Assembly (NCBI GenBank): GCA_023266195.1 | Contig: JAHFRP010000015.1 | Span: forward strand, 1-44,420 | From: Sulfuricella sp. | GTDB lineage: Bacteria > Pseudomonadota > Gammaproteobacteria > Burkholderiales > Sulfuricellaceae | DNA length: 44,420 bases | Direction: 5' to 3' | Translations under genes and position numbers: made by a program | Notes under the pieces: model-generated | What the model saw: only the letters and a program-made list of their open reading frames with translations | Told to the model about the DNA's origin: nothing | Database searches by the model: none | Part shown: positions 33,824 through 44,396 of the stretch, one piece after another | Layout: every line of letters begins with the position of its first letter | How positions within the stretch are numbered: position 1 is the first letter of the stretch

Positions 33824-35691
33824 GGGCGTGCCGCCCCGGTTTCGGTCGACGAAGGGCCGCGCGGGTCGCCGAGCGTGTCCGTATTGGGCAGGAAGCCGCG
33901 GTAGGGCCGGTAGTCGCCGTCGATGTCGGGCTCCTTGAGGACGACCGGGCGCAGGAAGACGACCAGCTCGGATCGGGTGCTGGTTTCGTTGCGGTAGGAA
34001 AAAATATCGCCGATCAGCGGCAGCCTGGACAGGCCGGGCACGCCATCCTTGAGGTTGTTGACCGAATCCTGCATCAGCCCGCCCATGACCGCGATTTGTC
34101 CGCTGCCCACCTTCAGTATCGATTCCATTTCGCGCGTCTGGATTTCCGGAATCGGGCTCGTTACGCCGGCCTGGGCCAGGGGCGGGCTGGGGTCGTTGAC
34201 ATAGCCGGTGATGCGGGAGATGGTGGGCCTGACGTTGAGAGTGACCGCGTCGCTATCGTCGATCTGCGGCGTGACGCTCATCACGAACCCCACCGGCACG
34301 GTGTGGACGGTGGTGGTATAGGCGATCAGCTGGGCGCTGGTCGTGGTGGCCGGAGTGATGGTTACCTCGATGGTGAAGTAAACCTTGTTGTCCACCACCT
34401 TGAGCAAGGCGGTCTGATTGTTCAGGACGCTGATCCTCGGGCTGGACAGGACTTTGACGTTGCCGAAGGATTCGAGCAGCTGGATGGTGGCGGCGATGTT
34501 GCCGATTGCCGAGTTCGGGTTGGCGTAACCGAGCGTGACGATGCCGGGCGATACGCCGGGGTTCACGCCCGACGGCAGGGTGCCGATCGCGCCCTGGCTG
34601 AAGTTGAAGCCGGTATCGCCCTGGCGCAGGCGCGACCAGTTGATGCCTTGTTGATACTGGTCGGAAAGCCGCACTTCGACCACCGTCGCCTCGATGAGCA
34701 CCTGGCGTTTGGCGCTGCTCATGATCCGGTCGAGAAATTCCCGGATTCTTTCGTGCTGGCGGCTGGTGGCGCGCACCGCGAGCAGGCCGTTTTCCGGGTT
34801 GGCGATCACCGAGGCGGCCTCGCGGAAGGTGGTGCGGCGCACGACGGTGGTGCCGGAGTTGGTCAGGGCGGCGGGATTGGGGCTGGTGGCGATGGACGGG
34901 GCGGATGGCTTGTAATTCCGGCGGCCGGGGGTCGGCGCCGCCGGCGCGCCGGTGCCGGTGGTGGTCTGGCTTTCGGTCTGTTCGGTGGTGGTTTCGGATG
35001 AGCCGTCCGGCAGGATCTTGTCCGTTTCGCGCAGAATGTCCTTGAGGTTCTGCACCAGGGTTTCCCAGAACCGGTTGTTGGATTTGTTGGTGACGGAGGT
35101 GGTGGAGTTGTTGCCGCTCGCGGCGCCGCCCGTGCCGCCGCCCGAAACGCCGCCAGGCCCGGTGCCGGGGGTGGCGATCTGGGTGGCGATGCTGACGTTG
35201 CTTGCGGCGTCCCGCGACATGTTGAGGTAATCCACCCGGTAATTGCGCAGGAACGGCGTATCCGGCATCACGGCCAGGTTCGGCCCGTCCAGCTCGTAGC
35301 GCATGTCCACCTGTCTGGCGATGCGGGCAAGCAGCTGCGGCAGGGTCTGGTCGACGGCGTTGAGGGTGACGCTGCCTTCGATGCCGGGGTGGATGTCCAC
35401 ATTCAGTTTGCCGTCCCGCGCCAGGGCGAACAACAGTTCGTGCACGGCGACGTTGTTCACCACCACGCTGTAGGTCTCCTCCGGGAGCGCGGTCCGGGGA
35501 GGCGCCGGCGATGCGCTTTGCGGCGCCGGCTTCGGGATGCCGCCGGCGGCGGCATGGGATTCGTCCCCGAGGTGGCCGACGGGGGGAGCGAGCGGCTGCG
35601 CGGCGCAGGCGGCGAGAGCCAAACAGCCGATCATGGCGGCCGGGACGCGGCCGGCGATGGGATGGATGATTGTTCCTGTTGACATTTGCAT
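33820..35691 (-). CDS. Outer-membrane secretin, MshL-like lipoprotein
   Basis: About 623 residues. An N-terminal lipoprotein signal is visible (AAMIGCLALAAC, lipobox LAAC). An STN-type domain follows (EETYSVVVNNVAVHELLFALARDGKLNVDIHPG), then an N1-like domain, a low-complexity Ser/Thr/Gly/Asn stretch (around 165-260) and the secretin C-domain ending VPGLSRLPLIGDIFSYRNETSTRSELVVFLRPVVL. The DMRYE...YRVDYLNMSRD stretch is typical of MSHA-type MshL. The start is uncertain: ATGs at 35691 and 35685 lack an SD. It opens the operon; the 304-base gap to mlaF must hold its promoter, which I could not identify. Confidence 0.92.
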   Translation of the reverse strand: MQMSTGTIIHPIAGRVPAAMIGCLALAACAAQPLAPPVGHLGDESHAAAGGIPKPAPQSASPAPPRTALPEETYSVVVNNVAVHELLFALARDGKLNVDIHPGIEGSVTLNAVDQTLPQLLARIARQVDMRYELDGPNLAVMPDTPFLRNYRVDYLNMSRDAASNVSIATQIATPGTGPGGVSGGGTGGAASGNNSTTSVTNKSNNRFWETLVQNLKDILRETDKILPDGSSETTTEQTESQTTTGTGAPAAPTPGRRNYKPSAPSIATSPNPAALTNSGTTVVRRTTFREAASVIANPENGLLAVRATSRQHERIREFLDRIMSSAKRQVLIEATVVEVRLSDQYQQGINWSRLRQGDTGFNFSQGAIGTLPSGVNPGVSPGIVTLGYANPNSAIGNIAATIQLLESFGNVKVLSSPRISVLNNQTALLKVVDNKVYFTIEVTITPATTTSAQLIAYTTTVHTVPVGFVMSVTPQIDDSDAVTLNVRPTISRITGYVNDPSPPLAQAGVTSPIPEIQTREMESILKVGSGQIAVMGGLMQDSVNNLKDGVPGLSRLPLIGDIFSYRNETSTRSELVVFLRPVVLKEPDIDGDYRPYRGFLPNTDTLGDPRGPSSTETGAARP

Positions 35692-35928
35692 GATTGTGCC
35701 AGAAGTAATGATGAAGTCATAGTCAAAATCCATAAAATATGATTTTTTTGAAAGCGCTGGCGGGTGCCGCGGCGCTTTTTGCATATTGCCCGGTCGAGTG
35801 CCGGGACGGGCGTGGTGGAGCCTCAAAATGAAGTATTGTTATAATGCCGGTCCAGTCGGTGGCTTGGTGGAATGAGAAGCCGCTGGGCGCGGTGTTCGGT
35901 GTGGCGGGCGTCGGAGATTTTTTCCGCA

Positions 35929-35957
35929 TTGTTGCGGTTGCCAACCTGGTTTAAAAT
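35929..35957 (+). promoter_or_regulatory. Candidate mla operon promoter
   Basis: TTGTTG (35929-35934) and TAAAAT (35952-35957) are 17 bases apart and lie about 38 bases before the mlaF start codon. The rest of the 35692-35995 gap holds no gene I can support; it includes an AT-rich part near 35700-35755 that may carry the secretin operon promoter. Confidence 0.45.
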
Positions 35958-35995
35958 GTGCGCTTTCCTAAAGATCATCCAAAGAACAAATTCCC

Positions 35996-36811
35996 GTGCC
36001 TGCCGAAAACCTGGTCGAAATCGGCGACCTGAACTTCGCCTACGCCAATCGCCCGATCCTCAAGGGGATCAACATGCGCTTCCCGCGGGGCAAGGTGGTG
36101 GCGATCATGGGGCTGTCCGGCTGCGGCAAGACGACGACGCTGCGCCTGATCGGCGGCGCGCTGAAGGCCACCACCGGCAGCGTCAGGGTGGCCGGCCGGG
36201 AGTTGCGCGAACTGGATGCGGACGGGCTGTACGAGATGCGCCGCAAGATGGGCATGCTGTTCCAGTTCGGCGCGCTGTTCACCGACCTGTCGGTCTACGA
36301 GAACGTCGCTTTCCAGATGCGCGAGCATACCGATCTGCCCGAGAGCATGATTCGCGACCTGGTGATGATGAAGCTGCACGCGGTGGGTCTGCGCGGCGCG
36401 CACAGGATGATGCCGTCCGAGCTGTCCGGCGGCATGGCGCGGCGCGTGGCGCTGGCGCGGGCGATTGCGCTCGACCCGATGCTGATGATGTATGATGAGC
36501 CGTTTGCCGGTCTCGACCCCATTTCGCTGTCGGTGATCGGCAACCTGATCCGCCATCTCAACGATGCGCTGGGCGCGACCTCGATCGTGGTGACCCACGA
36601 TATCCAGGAATCGCTGAAAATCGTGGATTATGTTTATTTCATGGCGGATGGCGTGGTGGTGGCGGAAGGCACCGCCGAAGAGATCAAGGCCAGCCCGCTG
36701 CCGTTCGTGCACCAGTTCGTCTGGGGCGAAATCGACGGGCCGGTGTCGTTCCATTATCCGAGTCCACCGTATCCGAAAGATTTGTTGCTGGAAAGTCGAG
36801 GTAGGCCCTAA
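35996..36811 (+). CDS. mlaF: Phospholipid transport ATP-binding protein MlaF
   Basis: The ATPase of the Mla ABC system, which moves phospholipids between outer and inner membranes. The 271-residue protein starts with GTG at 35996 (family N-terminus LVEIGDLNFAYANRPILKG). It has Walker A GLSGCGKTT (about 39-47), Q-loop FQFGALFTDLSVYENVAF, signature LSGGMARRVALARAI and Walker B LMMYDEPFAGLDP. The signature is LSGGM, as usual for MlaF. mlaE follows after 2 bases. Walker A has Cys in place of the commoner Ser, which does not alter the fold call. Confidence 0.97.
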   Translation: MPAENLVEIGDLNFAYANRPILKGINMRFPRGKVVAIMGLSGCGKTTTLRLIGGALKATTGSVRVAGRELRELDADGLYEMRRKMGMLFQFGALFTDLSVYENVAFQMREHTDLPESMIRDLVMMKLHAVGLRGAHRMMPSELSGGMARRVALARAIALDPMLMMYDEPFAGLDPISLSVIGNLIRHLNDALGATSIVVTHDIQESLKIVDYVYFMADGVVVAEGTAEEIKASPLPFVHQFVWGEIDGPVSFHYPSPPYPKDLLLESRGRP

Positions 36812-36813
36812 TC

Positions 36814-37611
36814 ATGCCGCATAGAAAAGTCGGGTTTGGTTTTCGCAGCATCGGCAGCACCGTGGTGAACGGCGTCTGGCGCCTGGGATATGCCAGCCGT
36901 TTTTTCCTGAGGACGTTGCTCGGCTCCGGCATGAGCTTCCGTCGCTTCAACCTCACCATCCGCGAAATCTATTTCAGCGGCGTGATGTCGCTGATCATCA
37001 TCCTGGTTTCCGGCCTGTTCGTCGGCATGGTGCTGGGCTTGCAGGGTTACGAGACCCTGCAGAAATACGGCTCCGAATCGGCGCTAGGCACGCTGGTGGC
37101 GCTGTCGCTGGTGCGCGAACTGGGGCCGGTGCTGGCCGCCCTGCTGTTCGCCAGCCGGGCCGGCTCCGCCATCACGGCGGAGATCGGCCTGATGAAGGCG
37201 ACCGAGCAGCTCGCCGCGATGGAAATGATGGCGGTCGATCCGATCTCCCGCGTCGTGGCGCCGCGCTTCTGGGCCGGCGTGATTTCCATGCCGCTCCTGG
37301 CCGCGATGTTCTCCGCCATCGGCGTGTTCGGCGGCTATCTGGTCGGCGTGGTGCTGATCGGCGTGGACGAGGGCTCGTTCTGGTCGCAGATGCAGGCGGC
37401 GGTGGATTTCCGCCAGGATATCGTGAACGGCGTGTTCAAGAGCATCGTGTTCGGTGTGGCGGTGACCGCCATCGCGTTGTTCGAGGGCTACGATGCGCCG
37501 CCCACCGCGGAAGGCGTGTCCCATGCGACTACCCGCACCGTGGTGACGTCGGCGCTGGCCATTCTGGCACTGGATTTTATTTTAACGGCATTCATGTTTC
37601 GGGGAGTGTAG
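36814..37611 (+). CDS. mlaE: Phospholipid transport permease MlaE
   Basis: A 265-residue membrane permease of the MlaE family, with five or so hydrophobic helices. Diagnostic parts are FFLRTLLGSGMSFRRFNLTIREIYFSGVMSL, GYETLQKYGSESALGTLVALSLVRELGPVLAALLFASRAGSAITAEIGLMK, ATEQLAAMEMMAVDP and the C-terminal APPTAEGVSHATTRTVV. It pairs with MlaF in the inner membrane. It is co-transcribed with mlaF and mlaD. Confidence 0.98.
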   Translation: MPHRKVGFGFRSIGSTVVNGVWRLGYASRFFLRTLLGSGMSFRRFNLTIREIYFSGVMSLIIILVSGLFVGMVLGLQGYETLQKYGSESALGTLVALSLVRELGPVLAALLFASRAGSAITAEIGLMKATEQLAAMEMMAVDPISRVVAPRFWAGVISMPLLAAMFSAIGVFGGYLVGVVLIGVDEGSFWSQMQAAVDFRQDIVNGVFKSIVFGVAVTAIALFEGYDAPPTAEGVSHATTRTVVTSALAILALDFILTAFMFRGV

Positions 37612-37615
37612 GTTT

Positions 37616-38098
37616 ATGGAGCGGACGACGCTGGATATGTGGGTGGGCGCCTTCGTGGTGGCGGGGTTCATTGCGCTGACGATCCTGGCTTTCAAGGTGG
37701 GGAACCTGGCGGGCTACGACGGGTCGGAAACCTACATGGTGTACGGCGAATTCGACAATATCGGCGGACTCAAGGTCAAGGCGCCGATCAAAAGTTCGGG
37801 TGTCGTGGTCGGCCGGGTATCGGACATCCAGTTCGACAACAAGACGTTCCGGGCGCGCGTGTCGATGAAAATCAGCAACCGCTACCAGTTCCCCAAGGAC
37901 ACCGCCGCCACGATCCTGACCTCCGGCCTGCTCGGCGAGCAATACATCGGCCTGGACGCGGGCGGAGATATGGCCAATCTGAAAAACGGCGACCAGATCA
38001 AGCTGGCCAATTCGGCCATGGTACTGGAACAGCTGATCGGCCAGTTCCTCTACGGCAAGGCTTCGGAGGGCGCGCCCGAAGGCGCCAAGGCCAAGTAA
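37616..38098 (+). CDS. mlaD: Phospholipid-binding MCE protein MlaD
   Basis: A 160-residue protein with one N-terminal helix (MWVGAFVVAGFIALTILAFKV) and a single MCE domain: YMVYGEFDNIGGLKVKAPIKSSGVVVGRVSDI, then ISNRYQFPKDTAATILTSGLLGEQYIGLDAGG. MCE hexamers form the periplasmic channel on top of the MlaFE transporter. The end is short and lacks long extra helices, as in MlaD. Confidence 0.98.
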   Translation: MERTTLDMWVGAFVVAGFIALTILAFKVGNLAGYDGSETYMVYGEFDNIGGLKVKAPIKSSGVVVGRVSDIQFDNKTFRARVSMKISNRYQFPKDTAATILTSGLLGEQYIGLDAGGDMANLKNGDQIKLANSAMVLEQLIGQFLYGKASEGAPEGAKAK

Positions 38099-38119
38099 TA
38101 AACAAATAAGGACGAATAG

Positions 38120-38743
38120 ATGAAATATATCGGTAAATTGTTGGCCGCGGCCCTGTTCGTGGCAAGCGGCGTCGGCCAGGCGGCGGAAATGGCGCCGGAT
38201 GCGCTGGTCAAGGAAACGTCCCAGGACGTCATGTCGATCGTCAAGAAGGACAAGGACATCCAGGCGGGCAACTCGAAAAAGATTCATGAGCTGGTGCGGG
38301 CCAAGATTCTGCCCCATTTCGATTTCCAGCGCATGACCCAGCTCGCGGTGGGCAAGTACTGGCGGCAGGCGACGCCCGCCCAGCAGGAAGCGCTGGTCAA
38401 CGAATTCCGCACCCTGCTGGTGCGCACCTACTCCAGTTCGCTGACCGCCTACAAGAACCAGACGATCGATTACAAGCCGCTCAGGATGCAGCCCGGCGAC
38501 ACCGACGTGACGGTGAAAACCGTGGTCGTCCAGCCCGGCGGCCAGCCGATTCCCATCGACTACAGCCTGCAGAAAACGGGCGACGGCTGGATGGTTTACG
38601 ACGTGATCGTGGACAACGTCAGCCTGGTGACCAATTACCGCGGTTCGTTCGCCAACGAGATTCGCCAGTCCGGCATCGACGGGCTGATCAAGGTGCTGGC
38701 CGACAAGAACCGCTCGGCCGAGAACCTGAGCGCCAAAGGCTAA
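38120..38743 (+). CDS. mlaC: Periplasmic phospholipid carrier MlaC
   Basis: A 207-residue secreted protein with signal peptide MKYIGKLLAAALFVASGVGQ (cleaved before AAE). The mature part shows the MlaC (Ttg2D) pattern: ILPHFDFQRMTQLAVGKYWRQATPAQQEALVNEF, LLVRTYSSSLTAY, then DYSLQKTGDGWMVYDVIVDNVSLVTNYRGSFANEI. It ferries phospholipid across the periplasm between MlaA (not in the window) and MlaFEDB. Confidence 0.98.
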   Translation: MKYIGKLLAAALFVASGVGQAAEMAPDALVKETSQDVMSIVKKDKDIQAGNSKKIHELVRAKILPHFDFQRMTQLAVGKYWRQATPAQQEALVNEFRTLLVRTYSSSLTAYKNQTIDYKPLRMQPGDTDVTVKTVVVQPGGQPIPIDYSLQKTGDGWMVYDVIVDNVSLVTNYRGSFANEIRQSGIDGLIKVLADKNRSAENLSAKG

Positions 38744-38746
38744 GCC

Positions 38747-39046
38747 GTGATCATCCAGGACGGCGACAATTACCGGCTGCAGGGGCACGTCACCATCGAC
38801 AACGCCCCGGCCGTGCTGACCGAAGGGCTGAAGGCGTTCGACCGCGACGGCGTGGTGGTCGATCTGTCCGGGCTGGAAGAGGTGGATTCCTCCACCGTCA
38901 GCCTGGTGCTGGAATGGCTGCGCGCGGCGCAGCGTTCCGGGCACAAGCTCCGCTTCGTCAACCTTCCCGCCAACCTGGTCAGCCTGGCGACGCTGTACGG
39001 CGTGCTTGAAATGATCCAGCCCGAGCCTGGAATGCGGCAAGGCTGA
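38747..39046 (+). CDS. mlaB: STAS-domain protein MlaB
   Basis: A 99-residue STAS-domain protein that binds and stabilises MlaF. It starts with GTG at 38747, 3 bases after mlaC. The core is VVVDLSGLEEVDSSTVSLVLEWLRAAQ, which contains the STAS serine/threonine region, followed by KLRFVNLPANLVSLATLYGV. It closes the mlaFEDCB set; repeat DNA follows directly. Confidence 0.94.
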   Translation: MIIQDGDNYRLQGHVTIDNAPAVLTEGLKAFDRDGVVVDLSGLEEVDSSTVSLVLEWLRAAQRSGHKLRFVNLPANLVSLATLYGVLEMIQPEPGMRQG

Positions 39047-39052
39047 CCGCCT

Positions 39053-39148
39053 CCCCCTTTGAAAAAGGGGGATTTGAGGGGGATTTAACGGTGGTGGCTG
39101 GTTGCGACGTTGCTAAATCCCCCCTAGCCCCCCTTTTGCAAAGAGGGG
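39053..39148. repeat. Palindrome of CCCCTTT/AAAGGGG type
   Basis: CCCCCTTTGAAAAAGGGGG and GATTTGAGGGGGATTTAA at the left face CTAAATCCCCCC and CCCCCCTTTTGCAAAGAGGG at the right. The transcript can fold into one long imperfect hairpin, which may also end mla transcription. It belongs to a different family from the element at 39188. Confidence 0.75.
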
Positions 39149-39187
39149 AATATCCTCAATGCTGTTTACTTAAGCGCTGCCCGTCCC

Positions 39188-39301
39188 CATGTAGGTTGGG
39201 CTGGTTTTTTAGCCCAACAAACCCAATCTTCAATATATTGTTTTTAAGGATGATTAGGTTTGTTGGGTTTCGCGATAAAACCGCTCAACCCAACCTACAT
39301 G
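39188..39301. repeat. 114-bp long-hairpin element, copy 2
   Basis: It starts CATGTAGGTTGGG and ends CTCAACCCAACCTACATG, with inner arms AGCCCAACAAACCCAATCTT and AGGTTTGTTGGGTTTCGCG. The right part (GCGATAAAACCGCT...AACCCAACCTACATG) matches copy 1 at 6639-6766 almost base for base, while the middle differs. It stands upstream of the ABC exporter genes. Confidence 0.85.
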
Positions 39302-39365
39302 AAAAACTTCGCTTAGGTGAACAGTATTGGGAATATCCTTGTAATTTACCCCCTGCAGATTTTTC

Positions 39366-40264
<899 letters not shown>

Positions 40265-40268
<4 letters not shown>

Positions 40269-41020
40269 CCGGCCTGTGGACGCTGTTTTACAAGGAGCTG
40301 CTGCGCTTCTGGAAGGTCAGCCTGCAAACCGTGCTGTCGCCGCTGGTGACCACACTGCTTTACCTGCTGATCTTTTCCCACGTGCTGGCGGCGCACGTGC
40401 AGGTCTATCCGGGCGTCGGCTACACGTCGTTCCTGATCCCCGGCCTGGTGATGATGGCGATGCTGCAGAACGCCTACGCCAACAGTTCGTCCAGCCTGAT
40501 CCAGTCGAAAATGGCAGGCAATATCGTGTTCCTGCTGCTGCCGCCGCTGGCGTACTGGGAATTCTTCGCCGCCTACGTCGCGGCGGCGGTGGTGCGCGGC
40601 CTGGTGGTCGGCATCGGCGTCGGCCTGGCCGGGCTGTGGTTCGCGCCGATAGCCGTATCCCACCCGCTCTGGCTGGTGTCGTTCGCGCTGGCCGGCTGCG
40701 CCATGCTGGGCATGCTCGGCATCATCACGGCGCTGTGGGCGGCCAGCTACGACCAGATGGCGGCGGTGCAGAACTTTCTCATCATGCCGCTGACTTTCCT
40801 CTCCGGCGTGTTCTATTCGATTCATTCCCTGCCCCCGTTCTGGCAGGCGCTGTCGCGCTACAACCCGTTCTTTTACATGATCGACGGGTTCCGCTATGGC
40901 TTCTTCGGCATGTCGGACGTTTCGCCGGCGCTGGGGTTATCGATTGTCGGCGGCTGCTGTTTGGCATTATCATTGACCACTTTGGCCCTGCTCAAGAGCG
41001 GCTATAAATTACGTAATTGA
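40265..41020 (+). CDS. ABC-2 type exporter, permease (YadH-like)
   Basis: A 251-residue permease with six hydrophobic helices. The family features are LWTLFYKELLRFWKVSLQTVLSPLVTTLLYLLIF at the start, FLIPGLVMMAMLQNAYANSSSSLIQSK, and IMPLTFLSGVFYSIHSLPPFWQALSRYNPFFYMIDGFRYGFFG. It is coupled to the ATPase gene by a 4-base overlap. The transported substrate cannot be inferred. Confidence 0.95.
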
Positions 41021-41031
41021 AGGAACCGGAA

Positions 41032-41271
41032 ATGACTACACCGGAAGCGATCAAGGGTTACATCGAACAGGGGCTGAACTGCGACTATGTCCATGTCGAA
41101 GGCGACGGCCGTCATTTCGAGGCGGTGATCGTCAGCCCGGCTTTCCAGGGCAAGAGCATGGTGCAGCAGCACCAGATGGTGTACGGCGTGCTGGGCGACC
41201 GGATGCGCGAGGAAATTCACGCCCTGTCGATGAAAACCTTCACCCCGGAGCAGTGGTCGAACCGAATTTGA
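41032..41271 (+). CDS. BolA family protein (IbaG-like)
   Basis: A 79-residue protein of the BolA/IbaG family, with EAIKGYIEQGLNCDYVHVEGDGRHFEAVIVSPAFQGKSMVQQHQMVYGVLG and the end HALSMKTFTPEQW. The conserved His in GRHFEA and the QQHQMVY helix match BolA proteins, which bind [2Fe-2S] clusters with CGFS glutaredoxins. The adjacent gene is exactly such a glutaredoxin, so a BolA-Grx complex is likely. Confidence 0.95.
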   Translation: MTTPEAIKGYIEQGLNCDYVHVEGDGRHFEAVIVSPAFQGKSMVQQHQMVYGVLGDRMREEIHALSMKTFTPEQWSNRI

Positions 41272-41285
41272 TATTGGAGCGGATT

Positions 41286-41612
41286 ATGGATCAGATCGTA
41301 TTGGAAAGAATCAGGCAGACCGTCACCGGCAACCCCATCGTGCTGTACATGAAGGGCACCCCGCAGTTCCCGCAGTGCGGCTTTTCCGGGCTGGCGGCGC
41401 AGGTGCTGCGCGCGTGCGGCGTGACCGAGTACGTCGCGGTCAACGTGCTGGCGGACGCGGAAATCTACGAAAACCTCAAGTACTACGCCAACTGGCCGAC
41501 CTTTCCCCAGCTTTACCTCAAGGGCGAGCTGATCGGCGGTTCGGACATCATGAAAGACCTGTACGAAAAAGGCGAGCTGCAAAAGCTGGTGGAAAGCGCG
41601 AAGGTTTCGTAA
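41286..41612 (+). CDS. grxD: Monothiol glutaredoxin (CGFS type, Grx4)
   Basis: A 108-residue monothiol glutaredoxin, with the active site CGFS in GTPQFPQCGFSGLAAQVL and the glutathione-binding segments WPTFPQLYLKGELIGGSDIM. It carries [2Fe-2S] clusters with glutathione and BolA partners. The start at 41286 (MDQIVLERI) is chosen over the frame start 11 codons earlier because it has a ribosome-binding GGAG-like sequence and fits the family length. murA begins right after the stop codon. Confidence 0.97.
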   Translation: MDQIVLERIRQTVTGNPIVLYMKGTPQFPQCGFSGLAAQVLRACGVTEYVAVNVLADAEIYENLKYYANWPTFPQLYLKGELIGGSDIMKDLYEKGELQKLVESAKVS

Positions 41613-42866
<1,254 letters not shown>

Positions 42867-42872
42867 TATTGA

Positions 42873-42956
42873 ACCGCGGAGGACGCAGAGGGTGCTGAGG
42901 AAAAGCAAAACCAGTTAAAGGCAGAAAACCTCTGCGTCCTCCGCGTCCCCTGCGGT
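42873..42956. repeat. Palindromic repeat of the ACCGCRGAGGACGC type, copy 4
   Basis: ACCGCGGAGGACGCAGAGGG at the left faces CCTCTGCGTCCTCCGCGTCC at the right, ending TGCGGT. It fills the gap between murA and hisG. hisG has no good ribosome-binding site in the 30 bases after it. Confidence 0.8.
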
Positions 42957-42985
42957 AAAATCTTCTTTTTCTAAAGTTTCATAAT

Positions 42986-43636
42986 ATGACCGGCATCACC
43001 ATCGCCCTTTCCAAGGGCCGCATTTTCGAAGAAACCGCGCCGCTCCTGAAAGCGGCGGGAATCGTTCCGCTCGACGACCCGGAAACCTCGCGCAAGCTGA
43101 TTCTGGACACCAACCGGCCGGACATCCGTCTGATCATCGTGCGCGCTTCCGACGTGCCGACCTACGTGCAATATGGCGCCGCCGACCTGGGCATCGCCGG
43201 TAAGGACGTGCTCAACGAGCACGGCGGCGCCGGCCTGTACCAGCCGCTGGACCTGCAAATCGCGCGCTGCCGCATGATGGTGGCGGTGCCGGCCGGATTC
43301 GACTACGAAAACGCCGTGCGCCAGGGTGCGCGCCTGCGCGTCGCCACCAAGTACCTGGAAACCGCGCGCGAGCATTTCGCGAAGAAGGGCGTCCACGTCG
43401 ATCTGATCAAGCTATATGGCTCGATGGAGCTGGCGCCCTTGGTCGGGCTGGCCGACGCCATCGTCGATCTGGTTTCCAGCGGCGGCACGCTCAAGGCCAA
43501 CAACCTGGTGGCGGTCGAGGAAATCATGCAGATCAGCTCGCGCCTGGTGGTCAACCAGGCCGCGCTGAAACTGAAGCGCGCCGGCATCCAGCCGATTCTG
43601 GATACTTTTGCCGAGACGGTGGCCAAGGCGGGGTGA
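42986..43636 (+). CDS. hisG: ATP phosphoribosyltransferase, short form (HisG)
   Basis: The first enzyme of histidine synthesis. At 216 residues it is the short form that needs HisZ for feedback control; hisZ is not in the window. Family parts are [43 protein letters not shown], and the PRPP-binding region [30 protein letters not shown]. The gene is adjacent to murA and separated from it by a palindromic repeat. Confidence 0.98.
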   Translation: MTGITIALSKGRIFEETAPLLKAAGIVPLDDPETSRKLILDTNRPDIRLIIVRASDVPTYVQYGAADLGIAGKDVLNEHGGAGLYQPLDLQIARCRMMVAVPAGFDYENAVRQGARLRVATKYLETAREHFAKKGVHVDLIKLYGSMELAPLVGLADAIVDLVSSGGTLKANNLVAVEEIMQISSRLVVNQAALKLKRAGIQPILDTFAETVAKAG

Positions 43637-43678
43637 TTCGTTTTCTTGGTTTGTGGTGGGTCGGGCGTTAGCGGCGCA

Positions 43679-43972
43679 TTACTTGCGGTTTGCCCAGTAA
43701 CCCGGACGCCGCCGGTGATGCGTTACAGCGATGACCCGAAGTTCCTCGGCAGTGACGTGATAAATGACGCTGTAAGGAAATCTGCGCAGAAAATAGCGGT
43801 GCAGGGTTCCGCGAAAAACCGCTCCAAGCGTGGGATTTTCCAGGATGAGATTTGCCGTTCTCTCGAATTCGGCAACAAACGCTAACCCGAGTTCGTTATT
43901 CGCTTTCGCCGCATAGAAGGCCGCCGCGTCATGCAACTCAGCGAGGGCGAGCGGAACGATGACGAGCTTCAC
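43679..43972 (-). CDS. ParE/RelE-family toxin
   Basis: A 97-residue toxin-like protein of the RelE/ParE fold: VPLALAELHDAAAFYAAKANNELGLAFVAEFERT, then YFLRRFPYSVIYHVTAEELRVIAVTHHRRRPGYW. The C-terminal R-R-x-P...Y-W stretch is typical of ParE-like toxins. It overlaps its antitoxin gene by 4 bases. Whether it targets gyrase (ParE) or mRNA (RelE) is not decided by the sequence. Confidence 0.92.
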   Translation of the reverse strand: MKLVIVPLALAELHDAAAFYAAKANNELGLAFVAEFERTANLILENPTLGAVFRGTLHRYFLRRFPYSVIYHVTAEELRVIAVTHHRRRPGYWANRK

Positions 43973-44193
43973 TTCAATGCTGCGCGGACTTGGGCGAGTG
44001 CCTCGGCGATTGGAATCACCTGTACCGTTCCGCTTTCGACATCGGCGATTCGACGCTCGACTTCAGCCGCCCACGCCTCCTCGATCTCAGCGTCTTCGTC
44101 GAGGCTCTGCAGCAGCAACTGCGCGAATGCCGCACGCTCGCCCGATGTGAGTTTCAGCGCCTCAGCTTCCAGTATTTCAAGTTGATTTCCCAT
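43969..44193 (-). CDS. Antitoxin of the putative addiction-module family
   Basis: A 74-residue protein with the pattern of the putative addiction-module component family: LEILEAEALKLTSGERAAFAQLLLQSLDEDAEIEEAWAAEVERRIADVESG. This family usually pairs with ParE/RelE toxins, as here. GGAGGCC before the ATG at 44193 supports the start. The module lies directly beside the IS110-type element. Confidence 0.92.
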   Translation of the reverse strand: MGNQLEILEAEALKLTSGERAAFAQLLLQSLDEDAEIEEAWAAEVERRIADVESGTVQVIPIAEALAQVRAALK

Positions 44194-44253
44194 GGTCCTG
44201 GCCTCCGCAACGTCAAATTTGATTTTACTGCGAATCGCGCAAGATGCTCAATG

Positions 44254-44396
44254 GAGATATAGAGGGCAGACCACGGTTTTGCAGCGCCGAATCGAAAATC
44301 GTGGTCTGAAAATCATCTAGCCGGCCTCCTACCGCCGTGGTGGCGGTAGGGTTAAAGTGAGTTTGCGAACTTGCAATAACCCCACAGGAGGCCAAA
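44254..44396 (+). ncRNA. Structured leader of an IS110-type element, possible bridge RNA region
   Basis: The 143 bases before the transposase start have no open frame but strong structure. CAGACCACG (44267-44275) pairs with CGTGGTCTG (44300-44308), extendable to 14 bp with one G-U. CCTACCGCC (44328-44336) pairs with GGCGGTAGG (44342-44350) around a 5-base loop. In IS110-group elements the noncoding DNA upstream of the transposase encodes the bridge RNA that pairs with target and donor DNA. The left end of the element and the RNA ends are not defined here. Confidence 0.45.

Noticed and set aside
35678..35700. TGGCAC...TGCA upstream of the secretin gene as a sigma-54 promoter
   Set aside because: The GG and GC elements are 9 bases apart instead of 10, and the site overlaps the possible start codons.
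35723..35944. 73-codon frame in the secretin-mlaF gap
   Set aside because: No ribosome-binding site or recognisable composition; it covers the divergent promoter region.
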